The position numbers and the translations under genes are program-made. Shown piece after piece: positions 53,013 through 62,151 of a stretch of 64,000 bases of DNA. The stretch is taken from NCBI GenBank assembly GCA_029309925.1, contig JARKND010000005.1:1116001-1180000 (forward strand). Direction: 5' to 3'. Below the pieces are notes generated by a model. The model did no database searches and was not told the DNA's origin. It worked only from the letters and a program-made list of their open reading frames with translations. This DNA is from Fulvivirgaceae bacterium JP3-4 (lineage in GTDB: Bacteria; Bacteroidota; Bacteroidia; Cytophagales; Cyclobacteriaceae). How positions within the stretch are numbered: position 1 is the first letter of the stretch; the number at the start of each line of letters is the position of its first letter.

Positions 53013-55208
53013 ATGGAACACAATCCTGTATTTCAGACAGCGGCAGACTTCGTGAATCACACGTCATGTCCGATTTTTCTTACAGGAAAAGCCGGTACTG
53101 GAAAAACCACATTCCTGAAATACATCCGTGAAAACACAAAGAAAAAATCGATCGTTGTTGCGCCAACAGGTGTGGCGGCTATCAATGCGGGCGGTGTAAC
53201 GATGCATTCATTCTTTCAATTGCCATTCGGTCCGTACATCCCTTTTTCAAGAAAGTCAGAGAGCGGTTCGGTAACCGATCGTCACTCATTGTTCCAGGAT
53301 CTCAAAATGAATTCTGAGAAGCGTGAACTCATTCGCGATCTTCAGCTTCTCATTATTGATGAAGTCAGCATGGTGCGGTGTGATATGCTCGATGCCATGG
53401 ATGCAATTCTTCGTCATTTCAGAAAAAAGCCGCATCTGGTTTTCGGTGGCGTGCAGGTGTTATTCATTGGCGACCTTTACCAGTTGCCTCCGGTGATGCC
53501 TGATGGCGAGTGGATGATCCTTCGTGATCATTACAAATCGCCATTCTTTTTTGACAGCAAAGCCCTGGTGCAGTCGCCACTTGTCTACATCGAGTTAAAA
53601 AAGATCTATCGACAAAACGAACAGCGTTTCATTGAAATACTGAACCGGATCCGCAACAATGAAATTCGTGATGAAGATCTCCGTACGCTAAATGACCGCT
53701 ATCGCGTGGCGCCAAAAGCTGGAAAGAAATACATTACTTTAACGTCTCACAACTACAAGGCTGACCGGATCAACAGTGAAGAGCTCAACAAGCTTCCAGG
53801 AAAACTGTATAAGCTTGAGGGATCGATCGAAGGAGAGTTTCCGGAAAAAGCGCTCCCAACGGATGTGAATCTACAGCTAAAAGTCGGTGCGCAGGTCATG
53901 TTCCTTCGCAACGATAAGAGTGAAGAGAAGCGGTATTACAACGGAAAGCTTGCAACGGTGGTCAGTATCGACAGCGAGGGTGTGCGTGTTGCGTTGAACG
54001 ATCGGGGTGAAGAGCTTCAGCTTGAAAAGGAAGTGTGGGAGAATATCAAGTACTCGTATAATTCTGTGGAGGAAAAAGTGGAGGAGGAGAAGCTTGGAAC
54101 GTTCTCTCAATACCCGATCAGACTGGCGTGGGCGATCACCATTCACAAAAGCCAGGGCCTTACTTTCGAGCACGCGATTATCGATGCCGGTGATTCCTTT
54201 GCTCCCGGGCAGGTTTATGTAGCGCTGAGCAGATGTGTTTCTCTCGATGGACTAATCCTTCACTCACGCATTGACCCGAGCTGCATTTCCACACATGATG
54301 CCGTAATCGGGTTTTCCGCGTCTGAAAAAGCCGATGATGAGCTCGAGCGGATCCTTACGCAGGAGAAAAATGTATTCAGAAATGCATCACTTATCAACAC
54401 GTTTGATCTTTCCAACCTGACTGACTTCGTTGAAGATCACCTTGGCAGAATGCGCGGTAAAACGTATGCCCATCTTTCGTCCGCGGTGCCGTTCGCTGTT
54501 CGCTTCATTAAAAACCTTTCTGAGTTACAGGGTGTCGCGACCAAATTCAGAGGCCAGCTCGAGCAACTTTTAAAGGAAAATGATCTTGACAAGATAAAGG
54601 AGCGCTCCGCCAAGGCTATTGAATACTTCTCCTCGACAATGGTACAATGGCTGCTGACATTTGATGAGGAAATCGAGAATGTAAAAAAGGAAAAAAAGTC
54701 GCGTAAGTATATCAAGTCTCTTAAAGAACTGAAGCTTGAAGTTGTAAAATGCGTCCAGGCGATCGAGCACGCAAGTTACGGGGAGACGCCACTGAATCCT
54801 TTGACGCCCAAGGTCTCCGTGCAAAAAGAAAAAGCGTCACTTGACAAAGTGAAGGACAAGAATGAGAAGGGTGACAGTCAGAAGGAAACGCTCGAATTGT
54901 TTCGTCAGGGAAACACGATCGCCCAGATTGCTGAAACGCGTGGACTCACCGTTGGGACAATTGAAAGCCATCTTGCAACGTTGATCCGGCTCGGTGAAGT
55001 TGAAGTCGGTCAGGTAGTGGAGAAATCCCGATTCGACCGCATCCTGCAAGTCCTTCAAGGTGGCCACGGCTCACTCGGTGCTGCCAAGGCAACGTTGGGT
55101 GATGACTTCTCCTATGGTGAGATCCGGGCAGTTGTCAAGCATCTGGAATTCTTACAGTCACGAAAGGGTAAGTCCTCAGAAGATACTGCAGCGGGACAAG
55201 AGGACTAA
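53013..55208 (+). CDS. PIF1-like ATP-dependent helicase with C-terminal HTH
   Basis: A 731-residue superfamily 1B helicase. Walker A GKAGTGKT is at 25-32. VAPTGVAAINAGGVTMHSFF follows, then Walker B LLIIDEVSMV near 114, ELKKIYRQNEQ, and late motifs AWAITIHKSQGLTFEHAIID and QVYVALSRC. A coiled region (about 560-620) precedes a C-terminal helix-turn-helix LELFRQGNTIAQIAETRGLT-V-G-T-I-E-S-H-L (about 634-665), like the HTH_40 domain at the end of some RecQ helicases. PIF1-type enzymes unwind G-quadruplex or replication-fork DNA; the target here is not known. It converges with the next gene, overlapping 4 nt. Confidence 0.9.
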   Translation: MEHNPVFQTAADFVNHTSCPIFLTGKAGTGKTTFLKYIRENTKKKSIVVAPTGVAAINAGGVTMHSFFQLPFGPYIPFSRKSESGSVTDRHSLFQDLKMNSEKRELIRDLQLLIIDEVSMVRCDMLDAMDAILRHFRKKPHLVFGGVQVLFIGDLYQLPPVMPDGEWMILRDHYKSPFFFDSKALVQSPLVYIELKKIYRQNEQRFIEILNRIRNNEIRDEDLRTLNDRYRVAPKAGKKYITLTSHNYKADRINSEELNKLPGKLYKLEGSIEGEFPEKALPTDVNLQLKVGAQVMFLRNDKSEEKRYYNGKLATVVSIDSEGVRVALNDRGEELQLEKEVWENIKYSYNSVEEKVEEEKLGTFSQYPIRLAWAITIHKSQGLTFEHAIIDAGDSFAPGQVYVALSRCVSLDGLILHSRIDPSCISTHDAVIGFSASEKADDELERILTQEKNVFRNASLINTFDLSNLTDFVEDHLGRMRGKTYAHLSSAVPFAVRFIKNLSELQGVATKFRGQLEQLLKENDLDKIKERSAKAIEYFSSTMVQWLLTFDEEIENVKKEKKSRKYIKSLKELKLEVVKCVQAIEHASYGETPLNPLTPKVSVQKEKASLDKVKDKNEKGDSQKETLELFRQGNTIAQIAETRGLTVGTIESHLATLIRLGEVEVGQVVEKSRFDRILQVLQGGHGSLGAAKATLGDDFSYGEIRAVVKHLEFLQSRKGKSSEDTAAGQED

Positions 55209-55876
55209 TCTTTCTTAGGGGTTCTTCGCACGATCTTCACGCCATCGGCATATTTGGGATCGCCATATTTTTTTGTTGCTTCTTCACCAGAAATCACTTC
55301 CCCGGATTCAAACTCGCCCAGACGGAGTTCAAGTTTACTCATCTCTTCCTGCGACATGATTTTGCCGTCCACATCATACCAAAGGATACTTTCCGGCTGA
55401 GTCACATATTTAATTCTCTCCTCAGACGCCAAACCTTTCGGCAACAGCTCCAAAACCAAAATGTCAGATTGGTGTCCTGCGCTGGGTACGTACGTCATCT
55501 TGCTGATAAGATTTGGATGCACGTGATCGGGGATGATCCCATGCCGAAAGTTTTGGTTCCCGACATCCATGGAAGCTTTGTGATTGAGGTATTTCAGGAC
55601 CATATGTGACGTGTCAAAAACAATAACCTCCATCGTTAAGATCTTCTGACTGACGTTTGGATCGTGAATACGCTTCAGTTCTATCTCATGCGGTTTGAAA
55701 AGCTTCAGAATGTCGTTGCTGGTCCTGGTGCCATTGATGACAAACACAGTACTGTCATAACGTCTCGTGGTTTTTTGCAACGGTACTCTTCGTTCGATTA
55801 TTTCCTGCGCGTGGGCGGCAATGGCAGTGTACAACATGGCTGAAACCAGCCAGGATCGATGGAGGGTGAGGGTCAT
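55205..55876 (-). CDS. Secreted protein of unknown function with plug-like motifs
   Basis: A 223-residue protein with a signal peptide (about 1-23, ending A-H-A). The mature part contains STVFVINGTRTSNDILKLFK and later WYDVDGKIMSQEEMSKLELR and SGEEATKKYGDPKYADGVKI. These resemble the repeated D-G-K-x-x-x-x-E-E-M ... A-x-x-Y-G-x-x-x-x-x-G-V units of Bacteroidota TonB-plug-like and BlaR1-type C-termini. No barrel or catalytic motif seen. It converges with the helicase gene; its upstream gap holds an AACCAGACC/GGTCTGGTT stem (55900-55947). Confidence 0.65.
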   Translation of the reverse strand: MTLTLHRSWLVSAMLYTAIAAHAQEIIERRVPLQKTTRRYDSTVFVINGTRTSNDILKLFKPHEIELKRIHDPNVSQKILTMEVIVFDTSHMVLKYLNHKASMDVGNQNFRHGIIPDHVHPNLISKMTYVPSAGHQSDILVLELLPKGLASEERIKYVTQPESILWYDVDGKIMSQEEMSKLELRLGEFESGEVISGEEATKKYGDPKYADGVKIVRRTPKKD

Positions 55877-55899
55877 TTCTTTTAATTTTAATGTAAAGT

Positions 55900-55950
55900 A
55901 ACCAGACCCTGCCTGAAGTCAAAGTAATCGTGCAGCCTGGTCTGGTTTTT
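55900..55950 (+). other. Stem with T-run in a divergent intergenic region
   Basis: AACCAGACC (55900-55908) pairs with GGTCTGGTT (55939-55947), followed by T residues on the plus strand. It looks like a terminator, yet it lies upstream of two divergent genes (55205-55876 minus, DivIC plus). It could stop antisense transcription or act as a leader element. Confidence 0.45.
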
Positions 55951-56004
55951 ATGCTGATGTTTCATTGCAACTTTTTTACTACCTTAGTATTCATTTTTTA
56001 AACT

Positions 56005-56295
56005 ATGCTCAAGAAACTTCCCAAAGCCTTTCGTAACTTCTATGTGATTGCAACGGCTATCTTTTTTGTCTGGATGCTCGCGCTCGATTCCAATAACCTC
56101 ATTGCACGGTACCAGCTGAGTTCAAAGCTCAGCTCGCTTGAAGATGAAAAGGAGTACTACGAGGATAAGATCAAGGAGGTTCAAAAAGACCATGACGAGC
56201 TTTTCGGTGACAAGGAATCCATTGAAAAATTCGCACGGGAAAAGTACCTGATGAAAAAAGAAACCGAAGACATCTTCGTTATAGTTGAAGAATAG
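56005..56295 (+). CDS. FtsB/DivIC-like septum formation protein
   Basis: A 96-residue bitopic protein: short cytoplasmic start, transmembrane segment at about 13-27, then a coiled coil (LSSKLSSLEDEKEYYEDKIK) and the family end KFAREKYLMKKETEDIFVIVE. It belongs to the divisome subcomplex FtsQ-FtsL-FtsB. A TACCTTAG at 55980-55987 is a weak -7 match. In Bacteroidota this gene is often near eno, as here (with the helicase and one gene between). Confidence 0.88.
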   Translation: MLKKLPKAFRNFYVIATAIFFVWMLALDSNNLIARYQLSSKLSSLEDEKEYYEDKIKEVQKDHDELFGDKESIEKFAREKYLMKKETEDIFVIVEE

Positions 56296-56301
56296 ATCTG
56301 T

Positions 56302-56874
56302 ATGAAACGCCCCCAATTTATCTTTCTGTTGGTCCTGATGGCATCAGCTTCGCAGGTTTTTGGCCAGGGAAAGGACAATAGTCTCAAAGGCACTCCCTTT
56401 AAAGAACGGATTGTAACGGGTGGCGGACTCGGTTTGGGTTTTGGGTCTGTGCAGGACTTTGTGTCTGTTTCACCGGTGATCGGATACAGCATCACCAAGA
56501 AGTTCATTGCCGGAACAGGCATCACTTATCGTTACACAAATTATAAGATCACGAACCCTTCGATTAAGCTCAACGATTATGCTGTGAGCCCCTTCCTTCG
56601 TTATAATATCTACAGGGGATTTTTTCTGCAAACAGAATATGAGTACCTGAATTACGAATTTCCGACCAGTACAGCTGAAACGGTTCGTATGGATTTTACA
56701 AGTTTTATGGCTGGAGGAGGACTTGTGCAGCCTATCGGAAGGAATCTGGCCTTCTACGTGATGGCGCTCTATAATTTTTCTTATCAGCAACCCGTGCCGG
56801 GAAGAGTTTCACCCTATGGAAGCCCTTTTGTCATCCGGGCCGGTGTGAACATTGGTAATTTCCTCGGCTTCTAG
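56302..56874 (+). CDS. Outer membrane beta-barrel protein, unknown function
   Basis: A 190-residue protein with a signal peptide (about 1-22, ending V-F-G-Q). The mature part alternates polar and hydrophobic strands: GGGLGLGFGSVQDFVSVSPV, IGYSITKKFIAGTGITYRYT, DYAVSPFLRYNIYRGFFLQT and a C-terminal strand ending N-I-G-N-F-L-G-F with terminal Phe. This fits an eight-stranded barrel. It starts 6 nt after the DivIC gene; ends overlapping the convergent dehydrogenase gene by 4 nt. Role unknown. Confidence 0.75.
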   Translation: MKRPQFIFLLVLMASASQVFGQGKDNSLKGTPFKERIVTGGGLGLGFGSVQDFVSVSPVIGYSITKKFIAGTGITYRYTNYKITNPSIKLNDYAVSPFLRYNIYRGFFLQTEYEYLNYEFPTSTAETVRMDFTSFMAGGGLVQPIGRNLAFYVMALYNFSYQQPVPGRVSPYGSPFVIRAGVNIGNFLGF

Positions 56875-57947
56875 AGACTTGCGCCTATTTTCTGGCCAAG
56901 CTGTTTCAGGTCTTCAATGACCTTCTCGTTCAAAGGAATTCCGCTTGCAAGTCTTTCCGTTGTCATTTCGCGTTCCGGGTCGCCCGGGATGATCAATTTT
57001 GGTTCTGAGGCAATGGTTTTTGCTGAGCGAAACCGGGTGATCCAGTTGTCCATGTGACTTTTGAATTCACTGGCCGGGCGGAAAGCATCGACACGCATTG
57101 CTCCAAGAAAGTGACCGATACCCTCTCCGACAGGATCAGCTGGTGGTGCAAGGAAGCTCACAAACGGAGGTACCCACGGACCATAATTCGCCCCACTCAA
57201 CACCGCTGAAAAAATATCTACCCACGCACCAAGGCAAAACCCTTTATGACTTCCATGCTCGCGATCACTGCCCAGGGGAATCAATGCACCGCCTTCTTTC
57301 AGCTCATGCGGATTAGTTGAAGGTTTGCCGTCTTTAGTCTGAATCCATCCGACAGGAGCATCTTTGTTTTTGCGTTGCAGGATTTCCAGTTTTCCATTGG
57401 CAGCGGTGGTGGTAGCAAAGTCAGCAACGAATGGAGGTTGCTTGTCAGCCGGGATTGCTACCGCAATGGGATTGGTTCCGAGCAAACGTTCAACCGAGAA
57501 AGTTGGCGCGACCAACGGGCTTGCGTTTGTCATGGCCATACCGATCATATCATGTTCCAATGCCATCATGGCGTGATGTCCGGCAATACCAAAGTGATTC
57601 GAATTTTTTACCGCAACCCAACCTGTACCCGCGACTTTAGCTTTTTGAATCGCTATTTCCATTGCCTTTGGAGCCACGACAAGCCCGAGCCCTCCATCGC
57701 CATCAACCACCGCTGTGCTTGGCGTTTCATGCACGATCCGCACATTGGGCTTGGCATTTATACGCTTTGCTTCCCACAATCTGAAATAACCAGAAAGCCG
57801 TGCTATGCCATGTGAGTCAATCCCGCGAAGGTCAGCATTCAGCAATACTTCCGTTGCGAGGTCGATCTGGTCTTCCGGGCAGCCCATGTATTTAAATACT
57901 TCTTTCGTAAATTTCTGCAGCGATTCAAACGGGTATATCTTCTCCAT
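56871..57947 (-). CDS. Ldh2-family malate/L-lactate-type NAD(P) dehydrogenase
   Basis: A 358-residue enzyme of the Ldh2/MDH2/YlbC fold, distinct from classical malate and lactate dehydrogenases. Motifs: LNADLRGIDSHGIARLSGYF (catalytic S-H at 45-46), VAVKNSNHFGIAGHHAMMAL, M-A-M-T-N-A-S-P-L-V and cofactor region GTNPIAVAIPA. GSDREHGSHKGFCLGAWVDI is near the C-terminal third. Substrate may be malate, L-lactate, sulfolactate or ureidoglycolate; it cannot be told apart here. ATG 57947 (MEKIYPFESL) is chosen; the frame runs upstream without family similarity. Confidence 0.88.
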   Translation of the reverse strand: MEKIYPFESLQKFTKEVFKYMGCPEDQIDLATEVLLNADLRGIDSHGIARLSGYFRLWEAKRINAKPNVRIVHETPSTAVVDGDGGLGLVVAPKAMEIAIQKAKVAGTGWVAVKNSNHFGIAGHHAMMALEHDMIGMAMTNASPLVAPTFSVERLLGTNPIAVAIPADKQPPFVADFATTTAANGKLEILQRKNKDAPVGWIQTKDGKPSTNPHELKEGGALIPLGSDREHGSHKGFCLGAWVDIFSAVLSGANYGPWVPPFVSFLAPPADPVGEGIGHFLGAMRVDAFRPASEFKSHMDNWITRFRSAKTIASEPKLIIPGDPEREMTTERLASGIPLNEKVIEDLKQLGQKIGASL

Positions 57948-58076
57948 ATGACTGTCGTAAACGAGCCTCAAAAGTAATGTAAACCGTCTAATTCCGTTGA
58001 ATCGAGTCAGACAAATTGAAGCCATAGTTATGGATAAGCTTTGATCCGCGCATCTTGAATATAAAAACCATTGGCA

Positions 58077-59696
58077 ATGAAATATATCCCCGCAGCGCTC
58101 TTTGTGATTTTCTCAACAGCCTTGTTTGCACAGGAAGAGAAGATCGTTGAATCTAAAATTACTTCTGTTACGGTTTTTTTAAATCGCGCTCAGATTACGC
58201 GCGAAGCAAAGACACGCATCGAAGCAGGAAAGACAATTCTTCGTCTGAAAGGTCTCACGTCTCAGCTTGATCAGCAAAGCATCCAGGTTGCAGGCAAGGG
58301 AAGTTTCACAATCCTTGGAATCAGCCACCAGCAGAATTACCTCACTCCACTAAATATGCCGCGATCGCTTGCGACCGTGCTGGATTCAATTGATTTGACA
58401 CAACGTCAGATTGCTCTACAAAACAGTCACAAGGAAATATTGAACCGCGAGGAGCAGATGCTCCTTGCCAATCAAAAGATCGGAGGCACAAACCAGAACC
58501 TGACAGCAACAGAACTGAAGGCGATGGCAGACTTCTTCCGTACGAGATTGAGCGACATCATCACAGCACGGATGAAGCATGATCAGCAGATTAAGAAACT
58601 AAATGACAAACTGGCAAACCTTCAACGTCAGCACCATGAAGAAAATGAACTCTACTCGAGGAATACCAGCGAGATACTGGTCTCGGTTTCCGCAGACGTT
58701 GCTACCAGCGCAGACCTCACCGTGAATTACATTGTGAATAATGCAGGCTGGTTTGCAGTGTATGATTTGCGTGCGCTTAATACAAAGACACCTGTGCAAT
58801 TGAACTATAAGGCGAATGTTTTTCAAAGCACAGGCGAAGAATGGAAAAACGTACGGTTGAAACTTTCCACCGCAAATCCTTCACTTGGTGGACTCAAACC
58901 TGAACTCACCACGTGGTACCTGAATTTTCCTCGCCCGGTAGAACGAAAATACAGATATGCGCCTACGGGTGCGGTGCATCGATCAGCAGAAAGACCAGCG
59001 GAAGCCGTATCTGAACTTTCTGAAGTGGTTGTCACAACCGCTCCCGCAACAACGAGCGCTGATTATGTCAGCACAGTCCAGACGGCTCTCAACACTGAAT
59101 TCGACATTTCGCTTCCATACACTGTTTCCTCGTCTAACAAGCCGACACTGGTTGAGATACGAAATCATGAATTGAAGGCGGATTACAACTATGCATCGGC
59201 ACCAAAACTCGATAGTGACGCATTCCTGATCGCGCGCGCTACAGGCTGGGAGGATTTCAGCCTCCTGCCGGGAGAAGCCAACGTTTTTTTTGAAGGAACA
59301 TTTGTCGGAAAGAGTTATATCGATCCGAACAGCATTAGAGACACGCTTAACGTTTCACTTGGTCGTGACAAGCGCATCGTGGTGAAACGCGAAAAGTTAA
59401 AGGACTTCAGCTCGCGCAAGCTGATTGGATCAAGTCAGCGCGAAACCAGAGCGTTTGAAATTTCTGTTCGAAATACAAAATCAGAGATTGTAAAGATTAA
59501 TGTCGAAGACCAGGTTCCAATCTCTCAGAATAACCAGATCGAAGTTACTGTTTCTGATGTTGGCGGAGCAAAGTACAACAAGGATACAGGCAAGCTGGTG
59601 TGGGAGCTGACACTCCAGCCGAACGAGACAAAGAAAGTCGCATACAAATACGAGGTGAAGTATCCGAAGGATCGCATTGTTACCGGGCTGGATTAG
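58077..59696 (+). CDS. DUF4139/DUF4140 (mucoidy inhibitor MuiA-like) protein
   Basis: A 539-residue protein with a signal peptide (about 1-19, ending L-F-A-Q). N-terminal DUF4140: ITSVTVFLNRAQITREAKTR, then LKGLTSQLDQQSIQV. A coiled coil (about 100-200) with QRQIALQNSHKEILNREEQM and HDQQIKKLNDKLANLQRQHH follows. The C-terminal DUF4139 has YIVNNAGWFAVYDLRALNTK, GEEWKNVRLKLSTANPSLGG and VWELTLQPNETKKVAYKYEV. Family function is unknown. ATG 58077 is chosen over the upstream TTG at 58071. Confidence 0.88.
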   Translation: MKYIPAALFVIFSTALFAQEEKIVESKITSVTVFLNRAQITREAKTRIEAGKTILRLKGLTSQLDQQSIQVAGKGSFTILGISHQQNYLTPLNMPRSLATVLDSIDLTQRQIALQNSHKEILNREEQMLLANQKIGGTNQNLTATELKAMADFFRTRLSDIITARMKHDQQIKKLNDKLANLQRQHHEENELYSRNTSEILVSVSADVATSADLTVNYIVNNAGWFAVYDLRALNTKTPVQLNYKANVFQSTGEEWKNVRLKLSTANPSLGGLKPELTTWYLNFPRPVERKYRYAPTGAVHRSAERPAEAVSELSEVVVTTAPATTSADYVSTVQTALNTEFDISLPYTVSSSNKPTLVEIRNHELKADYNYASAPKLDSDAFLIARATGWEDFSLLPGEANVFFEGTFVGKSYIDPNSIRDTLNVSLGRDKRIVVKREKLKDFSSRKLIGSSQRETRAFEISVRNTKSEIVKINVEDQVPISQNNQIEVTVSDVGGAKYNKDTGKLVWELTLQPNETKKVAYKYEVKYPKDRIVTGLD

Positions 59697-59710
59697 ACTC
59701 CTAAATCATG

Positions 59711-59885
59711 TAAAGGGGAGACCCCTAATCCCCTAAAGGGACTTCAGTGCAAGTCGCGCGAATTTTCGGTCTTAGCCGATTTAGTGAAACGTTGTGTTTG
59801 ATGCTGCACCTCTTCGCCTGTAACCCCGACTTAAAAGTCGAGGGTTACTGCGCGACACGCGGCTAAAGCCGTACAGAGATTTTCG
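59711..59885. repeat. Copy 1 of a ~170-bp repeat flanking the TonB-YfiR pair
   Basis: Shares with 62657-62820, in the same orientation, the words CCCTAAAGGGACTT (one base short of CCCTAAAGGGGACTT), a CTTAGCCGATT segment (59771-59781) and the 20-nt CGCGACACGCGGCTAAAGCC (59851-59870). TTAGCCG and CGGCTAA form internal inverse repeats, and ACCCCGACTT/AAGTCGAGGGTT (59823-59846) a nested hairpin. Internal spacing is kept, so it is a true repeat and not a chance match. Confidence 0.7.
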
Positions 59886-60170
59886 TTACGGTGAAAAAAT
59901 GTTGTGATCAGAAGAACAAGGACTTCGAGTGCAGGCAATATCCTATGGATCGTATTGACACGCCTGGATTCAAATTTTTTTTGCAAAAAGCTTCAACGAG
60001 ATTGCAGCGCACGGCAAACATTTTTCAGGGCTGCGATCTTATTTAAAAACAATTTGTCTTAAATTGGGAGTGAAATCCATGGCAAAAGGCGGATAGCCTG
60101 GTCGTTGACAACGATTAGGCCTTTGGCATGATTGTGATGGAGATCGAGTTTTAAACCCCTTGAAACCCCC
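59886..60170 (+). other. Upstream region of the TonB receptor gene
   Basis: 285 nt without a supported gene. AT-rich stretches near 59970-59985 and 60040-60065 could hold a promoter, but I found no TTTG/TAnnTTTG pair with good spacing. A 91-residue minus-strand frame (60059-60334) overlaps the receptor gene and is not credible. Confidence 0.35.
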
Positions 60171-62141
60171 ATGATGCTGAAGAAGTTCGCAGGCACTTGC
60201 GCCCTGCTGTTATCGCTGTTGCCAATCGTTAGTTTTTCCCAGGATCTTGATTCACTGCTCAACCTTAGCGCTTTCACTGCCGAAAGTGAATTGCAGAAAG
60301 CGCTGAATAAGGGAACTACTGTATCCTCGTCCAAAGCACTTACGCTTCGCGAAACGCCCGGTATTATTTCTGTAATGTCAGCGGAAGAAATTCAGAACAC
60401 AGGCGCGCGCGATGTCACCGACCTGCTTCGACTGATTCCCGGATTTGACATCGCACAAGATCTGCAGTTTGTGCAGGGAATCTCGCTGCGCGGCAACTGG
60501 TCGAATGAAGGAAAGGTCCTCGTGATGATGGACGGACAACCTTTCAACGAACTTTTATACCAGACCGTGGCTATTGGAAACCGCTTTCCTGTGGACGCCA
60601 TCGAGCGCATTGAAATTATTCGTGGTCCGGGCTCGGCCATCTATGGTGGTTCAGCAGAATACGGTGTGATCAACATTATCACAAAAGCTGCCGAAAGCCT
60701 GAATGGCGTTGAAGTATATGGAACCGGTGGCTTTCATGCCGGGGCTGTAGGTCGTACAAACGCAGGGCTGATGTTTGCGAAGCGTTCAGATAAGTTTGCT
60801 GTCGATGCATCGTTTTTTAAAGGTAAAGGGATTGTGAGTGATCAGAGCTTTGAAGGCTACGAGTTAAAGGATGTGTCACATTCAGATCCGATGAACATTA
60901 ATGTGGGCTTAAGGGCAGGGGGTCTTGCGTTTCGTGCCATGTACGATCAGTTCGAAACCGGTGATCCATACCAATACATCAGCTACAATAACTTCTATTC
61001 GGACCTGAGATATACATGGAAAGCATCGTCCAAACTTTCAATTATTCCCCAGCTGAAATATTACAACCAGATTCCCTGGCGGTGGGGCGATGCCGAGACT
61101 GGTGAGCCAGAATTTGAGTCGCGCGCAACGCGCATGCAGACGCAACTTGAAGCAATCTATGATATTTCCCGCAAGGTGAATCTGAATTTTGGCGCGCTGT
61201 ATTTTGCAGATAAAGCAACTGACTTGCTTGATGGCGGGATCTATGATGGAGGCAATACATTTGAGTTGAATAACTTCGCGGTGTTTGCTCAGGGTCTTCT
61301 CAAGCACCGGCTGTTCAATGCAACGGTGGGTTTTCGCTTCGAAAAGAGCGATCGCTACAACGCAGCATTCGTTCCACGCCTTGCCTTGACGAAGAAAATT
61401 GAGAACTTCCACTTCAAGGCACTGTATAGCCAGGCTTTCCGGGCACCATCGATTCAAAATATCAACCTCGCCCTCACGGGTTCAAGCAAACCGGAGAAAT
61501 CGAATGTGTTCGAAATGGAATTTGGCTATCAGTTCACGCCCGAGATGTTGCTCGCAGTCAATGCTTACCGAATCACCACAGAGGACATCCTTACTTATGG
61601 ATCGGAAGGAGAGGGACAGGATTTTGTAGAGTGGTATGAAAACGCTACCAGGATGGGAACGCGGGGTGTAGAAGTGATTTACAACATACGCAGGAAAAAC
61701 TGGTATGCCAACTTCAGCTATTCGTTCAGCAAAGCGATTGGCGGAGATGCATCAGTCGAAACTTACCTGATTCCACAAACACAGAATCAGTACACTGGTA
61801 TGCTTGCGCATAAAGCAACACTGAATTCATCGTTCTCAATTTCAAAAGCACTGACTTTTAATCCATCTTTCATCTACGGTGGAAAACGATACGGCTTTAC
61901 TGAATTTGACAATGACGGAATACCTGTAGCCAACGCGTTGGATCCGTACCTTCTTGCGAATGCGTATCTGAATTTTAGAAACGCACTGCCGGGATTGACA
62001 ACAGGGGTGGGAGTGTATGATATCCTGAATGCGCAGCCTGCAATTCCTCAGGCCTATAATGGCGGCTACTTGCCGATTCCCGGTCGTGGCCGCGAATTTG
62101 TCGTCAAACTTTCTTACCGCATCGATTTCAAACAACAATAA
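60171..62141 (+). CDS. TonB-dependent outer membrane receptor
   Basis: A 656-residue receptor. Signal peptide about 1-23 (ending S-F-S-Q). The plug domain has TLRETPGIISVMSAEEIQNT, ARDVTDLLRLIPGFDIAQDL and IERIEIIRGPGSAIYGGSAE. The barrel follows, ending F-V-V-K-L-S-Y-R-I-D-F. There is no N-terminal carboxypeptidase-regulatory domain, so it is not a SusC type. It imports a ligand powered by TonB; ligand unknown. ATG 60171 or 60174. The YfiR gene follows after 10 nt in the same operon. Confidence 0.93.
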   Translation: MMLKKFAGTCALLLSLLPIVSFSQDLDSLLNLSAFTAESELQKALNKGTTVSSSKALTLRETPGIISVMSAEEIQNTGARDVTDLLRLIPGFDIAQDLQFVQGISLRGNWSNEGKVLVMMDGQPFNELLYQTVAIGNRFPVDAIERIEIIRGPGSAIYGGSAEYGVINIITKAAESLNGVEVYGTGGFHAGAVGRTNAGLMFAKRSDKFAVDASFFKGKGIVSDQSFEGYELKDVSHSDPMNINVGLRAGGLAFRAMYDQFETGDPYQYISYNNFYSDLRYTWKASSKLSIIPQLKYYNQIPWRWGDAETGEPEFESRATRMQTQLEAIYDISRKVNLNFGALYFADKATDLLDGGIYDGGNTFELNNFAVFAQGLLKHRLFNATVGFRFEKSDRYNAAFVPRLALTKKIENFHFKALYSQAFRAPSIQNINLALTGSSKPEKSNVFEMEFGYQFTPEMLLAVNAYRITTEDILTYGSEGEGQDFVEWYENATRMGTRGVEVIYNIRRKNWYANFSYSFSKAIGGDASVETYLIPQTQNQYTGMLAHKATLNSSFSISKALTFNPSFIYGGKRYGFTEFDNDGIPVANALDPYLLANAYLNFRNALPGLTTGVGVYDILNAQPAIPQAYNGGYLPIPGRGREFVVKLSYRIDFKQQ

Positions 62142-62151
62142 GACCCCTCTC

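Noticed and set aside
55900-55950. Terminator for the helicase gene
   Set aside because: It lies 700 nt past the helicase stop, beyond a full convergent gene, so it cannot be that gene's normal terminator.
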